Source: a virus. From it: DNA of 57,902 bases. Of this stretch, positions 33,223 to 40,235 are shown piece by piece. The DNA lies in IMG/VR virus record IMGVR_UViG_3300044972_001586, positions 1 to 57,902 of that record. One strand, given 5' to 3'. A program made the translations under genes and the position numbers. Each line of letters begins with the position of its first letter. The stretch's first letter is position 1. A model generated the notes under the pieces. It saw only the letters and a program-made list of their open reading frames with translations. It made no database searches and had not been told where the DNA came from.

Positions 33223-33229
33223 TCATATA

Positions 33230-33239
33230 AGTATACGGT
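33230..33239 (-). promoter_or_regulatory. ACCGTATACT promoter-like box
   Basis: Variant of the box, 8 nt before the ATG at 33222, which implies an extremely short mRNA leader if the box is a -10 element. Confidence 0.5.
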
Positions 33240-33242
33240 CAT

Positions 33243-34121
33243 TTAGAACTCAGTGCATTTTCTTTTGCTGTTGATATTGGATTTGTATTTTTTACCAGAT
33301 CCAAATCCAAAGTTTCCATTTTTTCCTAGAGTATAATTAAAGCCAAAGGTAAAGAAAAAGAAATTGTCGTTGTTCTTATAATCACCTCTGATTGACCCGG
33401 GACTGCTAAATCCTGGAATGGTTGAAATGTTTCTGTCCGCTAATGCTGCAGATGTTGGGCCAAGTAAATTTGGATCCACGTAGAACGTGCTCACGTCATC
33501 GATATAGTCCGTTTGAGTTTTTCTACCATTAACCTCAATTGTAAAGTAAGATCTCCTGCTAGTGACAAATTTACAACCAAATCCGAGAGGAAAACAAACT
33601 GAATATAGGGAATATGGAGATTTTCCAGGAAGAACATACTGGCCTTCGGTTCCCCAGTCTCTTAGGGTATAAACCTGACCGTTCATTCTAGTTTTTGGGT
33701 TAAAATGGAAATATCCAACCCCACCAAGAACATAGAAGATTTTCTTTTTGTTTGGTGTTCTGTAGATGTTGGCCTCAAGGGTTAAATCTGCTTCATAGAT
33801 CTCACTAAAGAAATTTAGATTTCTTCCTCTTCTCTCTCTGTTGATGGTGTATTTGTCATCGCCATAAAGTCTTGCATACCAAAAATTTGTTCTCACAGAA
33901 AATGTTTTTCCAATTCCAAACCTAAGTCCAGCATCCAGTGCGTATCTAGTAGAACCAAAATCTAGGTCTTGAAGGTCGTTAGTTCCCAAAAAGGGTTTAC
34001 CCCCAAGATCCCCAAGGAAATGACTGGTTGATATTCCTCCCATCAGATCCACCTTCTGGGATTTTAAATTTACAGGGAGCAAAACAAAAATCCCCAATAC
34101 TAAGCTAAAGATAATTTTCAT
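33243..34121 (-). CDS. Outer-membrane beta-barrel protein (DUF6089-like)
   Basis: 292 residues with a signal peptide (1 to about 21, ending LKSQ). The repeated amphipathic strands are typical of Bacteroidota barrel proteins: DLMGGISTSHFLGDLGG, ALDAGLRFGIGKTFSVR, VLGGVGYFHFNPKTR, FFFFTFGFNYTLG. It matches my recollection of DUF6089 outer-membrane proteins. A host-type surface protein in a phage could alter receptors or block superinfection. Confidence 0.72.
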   Translation of the reverse strand: MKIIFSLVLGIFVLLPVNLKSQKVDLMGGISTSHFLGDLGGKPFLGTNDLQDLDFGSTRYALDAGLRFGIGKTFSVRTNFWYARLYGDDKYTINRERRGRNLNFFSEIYEADLTLEANIYRTPNKKKIFYVLGGVGYFHFNPKTRMNGQVYTLRDWGTEGQYVLPGKSPYSLYSVCFPLGFGCKFVTSRRSYFTIEVNGRKTQTDYIDDVSTFYVDPNLLGPTSAALADRNISTIPGFSSPGSIRGDYKNNDNFFFFTFGFNYTLGKNGNFGFGSGKKYKSNINSKRKCTEF

Positions 34122-34166
34122 ATAGCTTATGTATCGGGGATTTTCTAAATTGTTTCAAACCCTATG

Positions 34167-34427
34167 TTATTCTTTCGTAAATTTATAACCATTCGAAGTG
34201 TAGTAAATCTTTCCTTCCTCTGCATAATTCTGAAGAAAATCCTTGTACAGACCTTCAAAAATTAGTCTTTCATTTTGATAAACCCCAGAGGAGGTTACCG
34301 ATTTTACTGAAAGGGTGTAGATGCTATCTGTTTGAGCAGAAGCATGAATCGGGATTAACGATAACAGGATAAATAGTATCCAGTTAAAAATTGACTTTTT
34401 TTGTTTCATGTTGGTGTTATAATTCAA
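34167..34427 (-). CDS. Small secreted protein, 86 aa
   Basis: Signal peptide (about 10-32, WILFILLSLIPIHASAQ) followed by a 54-residue mature part (YTLSVKSVTSSGVYQNERLI). It sits beside the barrel gene and may act with it in the envelope. Confidence 0.6.
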   Translation of the reverse strand: MNYNTNMKQKKSIFNWILFILLSLIPIHASAQTDSIYTLSVKSVTSSGVYQNERLIFEGLYKDFLQNYAEEGKIYYTSNGYKFTKE

Positions 34428-34495
34428 TTTATATACCCAACAGAGCCTATACTTTTAACCCCTTACTAGAAAAATAATTTTTATCCTTTCGTCAA

Positions 34496-35758
34496 TTATA
34501 AGAATTTGGAATTGGACATTTCGTGAGACTTTAAGATTGCCTGGTGAAGGGTTTCATTAAGCTCGTCTATCTTGTCCATGTCAATATTTCCGATTGATAT
34601 TCTAAACCAACCCTTGTTGTCTTTAGATCCAAAGTATTCAAAAGGAACTATTCCAAGCCCACAAGTGTTGATCAGGAAAGCGAGATAATTCTCGGTGGAA
34701 GAAAAGCAATTGACATAGTCCAAATAGATCGAAATGTAAATTCCCCCTTCTGGTCTCTGACAATCAACTCTAAATCCTGTTTCTTTCATTTCTTCTAATT
34801 TAGAACAGATTTTACCCACGATGTAACCATACTGACCTTTCTTGTCCTCGATATACCCAACCATGTCTTCGTATTCGTCTAGATATCTAGAAACTGCATT
34901 TTGTTCAGGTTTAGGTGCCCAAGCCCCGATGTGGGAGAACAGCTCAGTCATTTTTCCGATAATGTCTTGAGGTCCAAAAACCCAGCCAACTCTAATTCCA
35001 GTTGCACAGAGGGATTTAGAAACCCCGTCCACACAGATCAAATATTCTCTAATCTCTGGACATAGTTTTGTTGGATGAACGAACGAAAATCCAACTGAAA
35101 GATCTGAGTAGATCTGATCAAAGAATAGGTAGCAAGGTCTGGAATTGGTTTCTTTTCTCTTCTTGTTTTCTTCCACTATAGCTTCGCAGATTCCTTTTAA
35201 GACCTCTTTATCAATTACCCTTCCCGTTGGGTTTTGAGGTGAGCACAGACAAACTAATCTTGCTTCAGCGTGGAGCCTTGATTTCACATCCTCCACAGTT
35301 GGGAAAAAAGAATTTTCTGGTGTGCACTCAATCGGAACTTTCTTGGCGTGATGTAAAAAAGAGTAGTGATTATTGTTCCAAGAAGGAACAGGATATAAAA
35401 CAGATTCTCCTTCGTCTACGATAGACTTGAAGATTGTGTAGATTAAAGGACGAACCCCTCCACCGATGAGAATTTCATTCTCTGAATATTTAATTCCTTG
35501 GCGGTTGCTAAGGTAAGTCGAAACTGATTTTCTAAGGTTTAATTCCCCTGCTGATAGAGGGTAATTGGTTAGATCCTCTTGGTAGCACTTGATAATTTCG
35601 TCTCTCAGAGGTGTTGGGATTGGATTTATCTTGGAATCAAAATCACCAATGGTTAAATTTTGAACCGACCTTGTCTTTGAAATTTCTTTGATTTGCTGGG
35701 AGATTTTAATGATTTCGGATCCCACGATTCCGTTTCCTATAATTGATAATTTGTCCAT
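34496..35758 (-). CDS. PLP-dependent aminotransferase, class I/II
   Basis: 420 residues, full length. SPQNPTGR (173-180), FFDQIYSDL (212-220, with PLP-contacting Asp and Tyr) and the PLP-binding Lys in DGVSKSLCATGIRVGW (K248). The IGNIDMDKIDELNETL end is typical. Closest in style to aspartate-type aminotransferases. It probably transfers amino groups between amino acids and keto acids; together with the glutamine synthetase it points to nitrogen-metabolism control. Confidence 0.9.
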   Translation of the reverse strand: MDKLSIIGNGIVGSEIIKISQQIKEISKTRSVQNLTIGDFDSKINPIPTPLRDEIIKCYQEDLTNYPLSAGELNLRKSVSTYLSNRQGIKYSENEILIGGGVRPLIYTIFKSIVDEGESVLYPVPSWNNNHYSFLHHAKKVPIECTPENSFFPTVEDVKSRLHAEARLVCLCSPQNPTGRVIDKEVLKGICEAIVEENKKRKETNSRPCYLFFDQIYSDLSVGFSFVHPTKLCPEIREYLICVDGVSKSLCATGIRVGWVFGPQDIIGKMTELFSHIGAWAPKPEQNAVSRYLDEYEDMVGYIEDKKGQYGYIVGKICSKLEEMKETGFRVDCQRPEGGIYISIYLDYVNCFSSTENYLAFLINTCGLGIVPFEYFGSKDNKGWFRISIGNIDMDKIDELNETLHQAILKSHEMSNSKFL

Positions 35759-35815
35759 TCTTGATTTATATACCCTGTCGGTATTTTAGACAAAACCTGA
35801 ATTTCTGTTTCAAAT

Positions 35816-35849
35816 AAAAACACCCTAATTTATTCAACTTACAGGTGTT
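35816..35849 (-). terminator. Intrinsic terminator of the tRNA-like array
   Basis: Minus-strand AACACC (18-nt loop) GGGTGTT followed by TTT, downstream of the 36-38 kb RNA region. Confidence 0.6.
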
Positions 35850-36063
35850 ATGGCTGTCCTCTTGTAACCTACCACTATGAGCACGAGCTACAGGAGTTAG
35901 AACTAAACTTACTGAGATACGTTGGTTTCTTCATCTCATTTGATATTTCCCACAGATAGTCAATCTGAGTATACCGGCCCGTAATACTAGGAGACTCATA
36001 TAGGCATCACCCTATTTCTCATCGTTCAGAGTTGAACTATCCGCTGTCATGTTTCGGAACGTG
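35850..36063 (-). other. Non-coding stretch, possibly structured RNA
   Basis: No open frame of note. Several short inverted repeats are present (for example CAGAT-TGACT-ATCTG). It lies between the last tRNA-like element and a terminator, so it is probably transcribed. I do not recognise a known RNA family here. Confidence 0.35.
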
Positions 36064-36194
36064 TAGTCAGGACAGGACTCGAACCTGCAAGCCCTTATTT
36101 ATTATAGTGATTCTATAAGGCCTCTCTCACTCGGGGAGTGCGTTTACCACGATACGTTCGCTCACCACTACTAATATCTTTCCGCCACCTGACT
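36064..36194 (-). ncRNA. Oversized tRNA-like element (131 nt), Leu-like D-arm
   Basis: Acceptor AGTCAGG pairs with CCTGACT; the T-arm AGG-TTCGAGT-CCT is normal; TGGCGGAA ... TGGTAAACGC is a Leu-type D-arm split by about 29 nt. A long hairpin (CCTTAT...ATAAGG) occupies the variable region. No canonical 7-nt anticodon loop with U33 is seen. CCA is not encoded. Confidence 0.5.
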
Positions 36195-36274
36195 ATGTTG
36201 CTCGTCTTTCCGAGCTGTCAGCTATTTAGTGTACGTTTTTGAGGTCGTTTAGCATAGCTGCCGTTCTTTCCTCG

Positions 36275-36388
36275 TAGTCAGGACAGGATTCGAACCTGCA
36301 CGTAGTGCTAATCTCTACACAATCTCCACCTTAGCTGGGACCGATCTCGTAAGTACCTCTTGTGCGTCTACCATTCCGCCACCTGACT
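36275..36388 (-). ncRNA. Oversized tRNA-like element (114 nt), Leu-like
   Basis: Same acceptor AGTCAGG/CCTGACT. Intact Leu-type D-arm GCGGAATGGTAGACGC, normal T-arm and a variable arm GTAG/CTAC. The anticodon region is about 30 nt longer than normal. A leader hairpin GCTG-GAAAGA-CAGC precedes it, as in the element at 36064. Confidence 0.55.
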
Positions 36389-36462
36389 ATGTTGCTGTCT
36401 TTCCAGCAGTCAACCACCTTATCTCATATTGGAGTAATCACCTCAAGTTAAGCAGGATTTTG

Positions 36463-36553
36463 TAGTCAGGACAGGACTCGAACCTGTCATCCGTTCTATC
36501 ACCGTTTCTAGAGGGATTCGAACCCCGATAGATAGGACTGCCATCACCTGACT
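36463..36553 (-). ncRNA. tRNA-like element (91 nt) with internal second T-arm
   Basis: Acceptor AGTCAGG/CCTGACT and T-arm at the ends. Inside a CTATC/GATAG stem lies GGGG-TTCGAAT-CCC, which looks like another T-arm, and no normal D-arm is visible. Possibly a chimera of two tRNAs. Confidence 0.4.
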
Positions 36554-36558
36554 ATATT

Positions 36559-36723
36559 TTAATATCCGTAATCTTGTTCTCCACACATGCAATAATCAGC
36601 ATAAGTAGATTGATAGATTTTACTACCGCAACTGGGGCAAATCCCACAGTATTGGTCTGACCTTTCATTCCATTCTTCTAATGGAGATTTATATTCCTCT
36701 TCGTCGTAGTCTTCGTCTTCCAT
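36559..36723 (-). CDS. Zinc-ribbon mini-protein, 54 aa
   Basis: MEDEDYDEEEYKSPLEEWNE... acidic head, then CGICPSCG and CMCGEQDYGY at the end, which is a likely single zinc ribbon. Lies between tRNA-like elements. Confidence 0.6.
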   Translation of the reverse strand: MEDEDYDEEEYKSPLEEWNERSDQYCGICPSCGSKIYQSTYADYCMCGEQDYGY

Positions 36724-36732
36724 TTTATTATT

Positions 36733-36888
36733 TTAATCTTCTAGATCAAATTTATTATTGTCTCTACGTTGAGAAGAAGTAAAATAAGTTAGCCCTTTAA
36801 TTCCTTTGCCAACCCACTTCATAAAGTATGCACCTCTACCCCAATGTAGTCTTTTATCAGATTTTCTTTTTTTGTTCTCAGATGCCAT
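36733..36888 (-). CDS. Small basic protein, 51 aa
   Basis: Start chosen at MASENKKRKSDKRLHWGRG (36888) because a longer frame would begin inside the tRNA-like element at 36905-37051. Basic N-terminus; unrecognised. Confidence 0.5.
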   Translation of the reverse strand: MASENKKRKSDKRLHWGRGAYFMKWVGKGIKGLTYFTSSQRRDNNKFDLED

Positions 36889-36904
36889 AATTTTATTTCT
36901 TTTG

Positions 36905-37051
36905 TAACCGGGCCAGGATTCGAACCTGGTTGAACTCACTCTAGAGCTTATTTACTACATATCTTTCGATCTGCAGCTGAGTTCTCATCTCCTCGAGGAC
37001 GTCTCCCCTTACAGACTGACTCTGTAGCGTATACCCTTCCGCCTCCCGGTT
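36905..37051 (-). ncRNA. Oversized tRNA-like element (147 nt), Leu-like
   Basis: Acceptor AACCGGG/CCCGGTT, Leu-type D-arm GGCGGAAGGGTATACGC, hairpin TACAG-AGTCAGT-CTGTA at the anticodon position (no U33). A long extra arm GAACTCA...TGAGTTC precedes a normal T-arm. Confidence 0.5.
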
Positions 37052-37253
37052 ATGCTTTCTTTCTCACAGTTAAAAGATGATATTGGTGACAATGAGTGCA
37101 TTTGTAAGCAACCAATTTAGTTCCCAATTTCGGATCTTTTTCGTTAACTATTTTAGCTGCACTTATTGCTGCCTTGTCATCCGGATAAGCTTTTTTAGCA
37201 AGCCCATTTCTAGAAATACAAGTCCATTTTCCTTTATCAGTACATTTAACCAT
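37050..37253 (-). CDS. Small Cys/His protein, 67 aa
   Basis: MVKCTDKGKWTCISRNGLAK... ending YKCTHCHQYHLLTVRKK, a probable zinc-binding C-x2-C plus His cluster. Its stop overlaps the 5' end of the tRNA-like element. An ACCGTATATT box lies 13 nt upstream. Confidence 0.6.
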   Translation of the reverse strand: MVKCTDKGKWTCISRNGLAKKAYPDDKAAISAAKIVNEKDPKLGTKLVAYKCTHCHQYHLLTVRKKA

Positions 37254-37265
37254 TTTATTTATCTA

Positions 37266-37275
37266 AATATACGGT
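37266..37275 (-). promoter_or_regulatory. ACCGTATATT promoter-like box
   Basis: Upstream of the gene at 37050-37253 and directly after the tRNA-like element at 37279. Confidence 0.5.
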
Positions 37276-37278
37276 TAG

Positions 37279-37363
37279 TAGTCAGGGAAGGAATCGAACC
37301 TCCAACGCAAAACCCGTCTTAACGTGGGTGAACTGCCATTTCTCCATTATATGCCACCTGACT
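37279..37363 (-). ncRNA. tRNA-like element (85 nt), irregular
   Basis: Acceptor AGTCAGG/CCTGACT and normal T-arm. The anticodon hairpin ACCC-(10 nt)-GGGT has an over-long loop containing GTTAA; the D-arm is not canonical. Could be a divergent Leu(UAA) or Asn tRNA. Confidence 0.45.
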
Positions 37364-37510
37364 AAATTTAAGAACAAGGCATATCGGTCGTTCCCTCTAT
37401 ATTGACTAACCCCTGCCATATTCTTTGCCCCGCTAAAGGCATACCTTTTGAGATGTTGGTCTGAGATTGAATTGGCTATTACGTAATTTACCTCATCAAT
37501 TTATTCTTAG

Positions 37511-37615
37511 TAGTCAGGGCAGGAATCGAACCTGCGAGTGCTTTGCCATAAAGAGTGCCATTAGCTGTTAATCTCAACCTTGGGAGGTGCCACGTTACCA
37601 CTACGCCACCTGACT
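37511..37615 (-). ncRNA. Oversized tRNA-like element (105 nt)
   Basis: Acceptor AGTCAGG/CCTGACT. D-arm GCGT-AGTGGTA-ACGT. CTCCCAA in the anticodon area suggests Gly(CCC), but only about 3 bp close it. About 30 extra nt lie before the T-arm. Confidence 0.45.
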
Positions 37616-37621
37616 ATATTT

Positions 37622-37708
37622 GACCACTGGTGGGATTTGAACCCCGAAGACCTTACGTATCGGTCACCCTCCTGTTCGTCCGTTCCAAACGTAACTTACA
37701 TCAGTGAT
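37622..37708 (-). ncRNA. tRNA-like element (87 nt), irregular
   Basis: Acceptor ATCACTG/CAGTGGT with wobble, T-loop TTCAAAT. The interior lacks a recognisable cloverleaf. Low-confidence tRNA relative. Confidence 0.35.
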
Positions 37709-37764
37709 TTTTAATCAATAGGGGGACTACGAATCCCTAGAACAGGTACTCCTATTGAAGTTGG

Positions 37765-37841
37765 TAGTCAGTGCAGGATTCGAACCTACTTGTAGGATTT
37801 TCCGCCCTACTTTTCCAGGTGTCTTGTACTTCGACCTGACT
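37765..37841 (-). ncRNA. tRNA-like element (77 nt), possible Phe(GAA)
   Basis: Acceptor AGTCAGG/ACTGACT (one mismatch), anticodon stem TAGGG/TCCTA with loop CGGAAAA (GAA, but G in place of U33). D-arm unclear, T-arm normal. Confidence 0.4.
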
Positions 37842-37970
37842 ATATTTAAAAAATCCGAGGGGGCCTCACCGTCCCTCTATGTGGCTGAGTTAAACTCTTC
37901 TCTCAAGAGGAGATACCATCATGTGCCGGCCTATTACTTGTTTACACTACCGGATTCTTTTTGTCTTTTA

Positions 37971-37984
37971 CTATTTCAAATAAC
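37971..37984 (-). promoter_or_regulatory. boxA-like element GTTATTTGAAATAG
   Basis: Lies about 16 nt downstream of an ACCGTATATT box at the head of the tRNA-like array. Resembles bacterial rRNA-leader boxA antitermination sites; related copies recur at 40139, 41324, 48912 and 50119. Confidence 0.5.
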
Positions 37985-37999
37985 TTTTTGTTTCGATTA

Positions 38000-38009
38000 A
38001 ATATACGGT
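38000..38009 (-). promoter_or_regulatory. ACCGTATATT promoter-like box heading tRNA-like array
   Basis: Followed at once by a boxA-like element and then by the tRNA-like elements at 37.3-37.8 kb. Confidence 0.6.
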
Positions 38010-38043
38010 CGATACCGAGATTTAATTCTGATCTGGACCACAT

Positions 38044-38289
38044 TTATTGTAATTCCATTTCTTTTAATTCATAGACTACAATTTCGCAATCAATTTCTCC
38101 AAAATCTTTGTTTGTTGGATTTGGAGGTGTTTTCCATCCCTTATGGGTGTCAAACAATTGATTACCCATTTCCGGTGTTATCCTTTCTAAAACCCCCTTT
38201 TCTTTCCAAACTTTAATACCCGCTATTTCAAGTTTTATTCTAAGGAATTTACCAGTAGGAATATGTCTTATTTTATACAATTTACTCAT
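38044..38289 (-). CDS. Hypothetical protein, 81 aa
   Basis: Start placed at MSKLYKIRHIPTGKFLRIKL (38289) because it gives an 8-nt overlap with the upstream gene; a longer frame would be buried inside that gene. Beta-rich body (CEIVVYELKEMELQ), unassigned. Confidence 0.6.
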   Translation of the reverse strand: MSKLYKIRHIPTGKFLRIKLEIAGIKVWKEKGVLERITPEMGNQLFDTHKGWKTPPNPTNKDFGEIDCEIVVYELKEMELQ

Positions 38290-38689
38290 ATTGATGACTG
38301 TTGTCTTTAATGTATTCAAATGCTGCTGAATAAGCTTCTTGTGGTGAATTAAATTCCCCTCCAAATCCGCCATATTTATGCCCTTTTAATTGTAATAATC
38401 TGATGTTAAATTTCCAATAAGTGGATCCTTCTTCTCTGTCCACACAAACCCAAATTCCATGGTTAACTCTTAACCATTCAACTACTTGCCATTGTTCAGG
38501 TACAGGAATCCATTTATCATCTGGAAATACTTCTTCTGAAAAATCACTTTCATGACATCTTCCTTGTATATCTTTATCATAATAATCGTAATAACTTGCA
38601 AAGGCCTGAAATATTTTATGATAGTTAAATCCTTTTTCTTTAAGCCATTTAGCTTGTTCAAAGGTTACATACTTTGGTTTTATTTCCAT
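38282..38689 (-). CDS. Hypothetical protein, 135 aa
   Basis: MEIKPKYVTFEQAKWLKEKG, then VPEQWQVVEWLRVNHGIWVC. This layout is familiar from Bacteroidota phage and prophage proteins of unknown function. Its ATG is only 8 nt downstream of an ACCGTATATT box. Confidence 0.7.
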   Translation of the reverse strand: MEIKPKYVTFEQAKWLKEKGFNYHKIFQAFASYYDYYDKDIQGRCHESDFSEEVFPDDKWIPVPEQWQVVEWLRVNHGIWVCVDREEGSTYWKFNIRLLQLKGHKYGGFGGEFNSPQEAYSAAFEYIKDNSHQYE

Positions 38690-38696
38690 ATATTAG

Positions 38697-38706
38697 AATA
38701 TACGGT
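38697..38706 (-). promoter_or_regulatory. ACCGTATATT promoter-like box
   Basis: Between tRNA-His and the gene at 38282-38689; the gap to the ATG is 7 nt. Confidence 0.55.
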
Positions 38707-38728
38707 CGGGGATTAGGATCCCCAGCAG

Positions 38729-38801
38729 GGTGAATACTGGGAATCGAACCCAGATTACTGGCACCACAAACCAGTGTCTTGACCGTTAGACGATACTCAC
38801 C
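38729..38801 (-). tRNA. tRNA-His(GUG)
   Basis: Acceptor GTGAGTA/TATTCAC with the extra G-1 opposite C73 that marks tRNA-His; anticodon loop TTGTGGT; T-arm CTGGG-TTCGATT-CCCAG. Confidence 0.93.
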
Positions 38802-38815
38802 ATATTTATTTTTTG

Positions 38816-38886
38816 AACCCCCGGCAGGACTCGAACCCGCATCAGACGATCCGTATTCGCCCATTCTTCCGTTGAACTACAGGGGC
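38816..38886 (-). tRNA. tRNA-Arg(ACG)
   Basis: Acceptor GCCCCTG/CGGGGGT (G-U end pairs), anticodon stem GGCGA/TCGTC with loop ATACGGA, T-arm GCGGG-TTCGAGT-CCTGC. Discriminator is U, which is unusual. Confidence 0.82.
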
Positions 38887-38893
38887 AGTTCGA

Positions 38894-39106
38894 TTAGACT
38901 ATCCATCTAATCAAAAGCTTTGCTGGCATATGAAGCAGAAAGTCCGAATCTCCCATATCAGAAACTGGGATCTCGAATCTAACCTCATGCTCGTAGTCAT
39001 CCACATCTACTACAACAGCGTAGTAAGCAGTTCCCTTTCGGATCATCTGGAAGTTTGCTTCCGGATTCTGTTTATACAGAGCTTTCTTTATTTCATTTTT
39101 TTCCAT
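38894..39106 (-). CDS. Hypothetical protein, 70 aa, between tRNAs
   Basis: Start placed at MEKNEIKKALYKQNPEANFQ (39106); the longer frame would translate tRNA-Trp. Beta-rich end (YAVVVDVDDYEHEVRFEIPV). Similar short proteins are common in T4-like phages, function unknown. Confidence 0.6.
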   Translation of the reverse strand: MEKNEIKKALYKQNPEANFQMIRKGTAYYAVVVDVDDYEHEVRFEIPVSDMGDSDFLLHMPAKLLIRWIV

Positions 39107-39123
39107 AGTTTCTTCTTTAGCAG

Positions 39124-39194
39124 CACGAGCGGAGGGACTCGAACCCCCATCAACGGTTTTGGAGACCGGTATGCTACCATTGCACCACACTCGT
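39124..39194 (-). tRNA. tRNA-Trp(CCA)
   Basis: Acceptor ACGAGTG/CGCTCGT with A1-U72 and G73 (Trp identity), anticodon loop CTCCAAA, normal D- and T-arms. Confidence 0.92.
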
Positions 39195-39203
39195 GTATAT
39201 TTG

Positions 39204-39279
39204 AGGTCAAACTCAGAATCGAACTGAGATTAAGTAGATTTTGCAGACCTACCCCTATACCAGTATTGGGTATTTGACC
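39204..39279 (-). tRNA. tRNA-Cys(GCA)
   Basis: Acceptor GGTCAAA/TTTGACC with U73 (Cys identity), anticodon loop CTGCAAA in a TAGGT/ATCTA stem. Confidence 0.92.
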
Positions 39280-39291
39280 ATAGCAGTGGAT

Positions 39292-39513
39292 TTACTTCCA
39301 CTGTGTTTTTCTGTTGTGTTTCCAGGTCCTGTACATTCTCATCTTGTAAGACTCGAGTCTTTTTCCTGGATTCTTAAATCCTCTTCTCCAAGAGGGATAT
39401 AGGTTTAACCCATCGTCCCAATAAGGAGGGTAATTTTCTTCTAGCCAAAGAATTCTATATTCTCTGGAAGTTTTTGCTTCATCTAAGAAGCTGCGTTTTC
39501 TGTTTTTTGACAT
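39292..39513 (-). CDS. Small basic Trp/Tyr-rich protein, 73 aa
   Basis: MSKNRKRSFLDEAKTSREYR... with YPPYWDDGLNLYPSWRRGF; strongly basic. Possibly RNA binding given its place among tRNA genes; unproven. Confidence 0.6.
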   Translation of the reverse strand: MSKNRKRSFLDEAKTSREYRILWLEENYPPYWDDGLNLYPSWRRGFKNPGKRLESYKMRMYRTWKHNRKTQWK

Positions 39514-39561
39514 GATCTATTAGAGTTACCTAATAGAAGTCCATTTCTTTTTTCATATTTG

Positions 39562-39571
39562 AATATACGGT
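39562..39571 (-). promoter_or_regulatory. ACCGTATATT promoter-like box overlapping tRNA-Ser CCA
   Basis: Shares its first bases with the encoded CCA end of tRNA-Ser(UGA) (GCCACCGTATATT). Lies upstream of the gene at 39292-39513. Confidence 0.55.
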
Positions 39572-39659
39572 GGCGGAGAGCTGAGGTGTCGATCCCCATA
39601 CATTTTTCAGTACCCACAGTTTTCAAGACTGCGACTCAGGCCGCTGAGTTTAACTCTCC
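39571..39659 (-). tRNA. tRNA-Ser(UGA), CCA encoded
   Basis: Acceptor GGAGAGT/GCTCTCC with G73 and CCA; anticodon stem GCAGT/ACTGT, loop CTTGAAA; long variable arm. The T-loop is ATCGACA instead of TTCGANN. Confidence 0.88.
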
Positions 39660-39667
39660 ATTTTTTG

Positions 39668-39739
39668 CAGACCAGGTAGGTTTCGAACCCACAGCCTCAG
39701 GGATTGGAATCCTGCGCTCTACCGTTGAGCTACTGGCCT
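39668..39739 (-). tRNA. tRNA with CCA anticodon, second tRNA-Trp candidate
   Basis: Acceptor AGGCCAG/CTGGTCT (A1-U72, G73), D-arm GCTC-AACGGTA-GAGC, anticodon stem CAGGA/CCCTG with one mismatch and loop TTCCAAT. Identity less certain than the first tRNA-Trp. Confidence 0.75.
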
Positions 39740-39746
39740 ATTTTTG

Positions 39747-39829
39747 TGGGTAGGGAGGGACTCGAACCCCCAAGGCCCGAAGGCGGCAGAGTTACAGTCT
39801 GCTGAGCCAACCAATTGCTCAACCTACCC
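39747..39829 (-). tRNA. tRNA-Tyr(GUA)
   Basis: Acceptor GGGTAGG/CCTACCC, A73, anticodon GCAGA-CTGTAAC-TCTGC, long variable arm GCC-TTC-GGGCC. Confidence 0.94.
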
Positions 39830-39891
39830 ATGGTGGCTATCTAAACTCATATAGAGAACTTCGCCGATTAGTTTTTTTTAGTAGCTCCACC

Positions 39892-39967
39892 CGGACTCGA
39901 ACCGGGATTCTACTTCTCGTCTCCACTTTGTAAGAGTGGGATGTTTATCCAGTTACACCATAGAGCT
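39892..39967 (-). tRNA. tRNA-Val(UAC), expanded variable region
   Basis: Acceptor AGCTCTA/TGGAGCT, A73, anticodon CCACT-CTTACAA-AGTGG. The variable region is about 16 nt, where Val tRNAs normally have 5. Confidence 0.88.
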
Positions 39968-39975
39968 ATTTTTTG

Positions 39976-40052
39976 TGACCCCGGTGGGAATCGAACCCAC
40001 ATTTACACGAGTTAAAAGCTCGTTCCTATGGCCAGTATACGGGTACGAGGTC
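39976..40052 (-). tRNA. tRNA-Lys(UUU)
   Basis: Acceptor GACCTCG/CGGGGTC, A73, anticodon ACGAG-CTTTTAA-CTCGT. Confidence 0.92.
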
Positions 40053-40058
40053 ATTTTG

Positions 40059-40130
40059 CGGACCCTCCCCGGATCGAACGGGGGCTACCAGGGCTTCACT
40101 CTGGCGCTCTACCATCTGAGCTAAGGGTCC
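40059..40130 (-). tRNA. tRNA-Phe(GAA)
   Basis: Acceptor GGACCCT/AGGGTCC, D-arm GCTC-AGATGGTA-GAGC, loop GTGAAGC in a CCAG/CTGG stem. G73 and G37 are unusual for Phe. Confidence 0.82.
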
Positions 40131-40138
40131 ATTTTTTC

Positions 40139-40154
40139 TAGTATGTCAAATAAC
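40139..40154 (-). promoter_or_regulatory. boxA-like element GTTATTTGACATACTAG
   Basis: Lies in the spacer between tRNA-Ile and tRNA-Phe, with the same core as the copies at 48912 and 50119. Confidence 0.5.
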
Positions 40155-40160
40155 TTTTGG

Positions 40161-40233
40161 TTGTCTGGGAAAGACTCGAACTTTCAACTTTCTCCGTATC
40201 AGGGAGATGCTCTAACCATTGAACTACCAGACA
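40161..40233 (-). tRNA. tRNA-Ile(GAU)
   Basis: Acceptor TGTCTGG/CCAGACA, A73, anticodon TCTCC-CTGATAC-GGAGA. Confidence 0.93.
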
Positions 40234-40235
40234 AT

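Noticed and set aside
36733-36939. Longer N-terminus (MSSTRFESWPGYKRN...) for the small basic protein
   Set aside because: Those codons are the 3' end of a tRNA-like element; the start at 36888 avoids this. The same reasoning was used at 39106 and 38289.
38658-38864. 68-aa frame across 38658-38864
   Set aside because: It translates tRNA-His and tRNA-Arg and has no independent support. Many short frames at 46.2-49.3 kb were dropped for the same reason.
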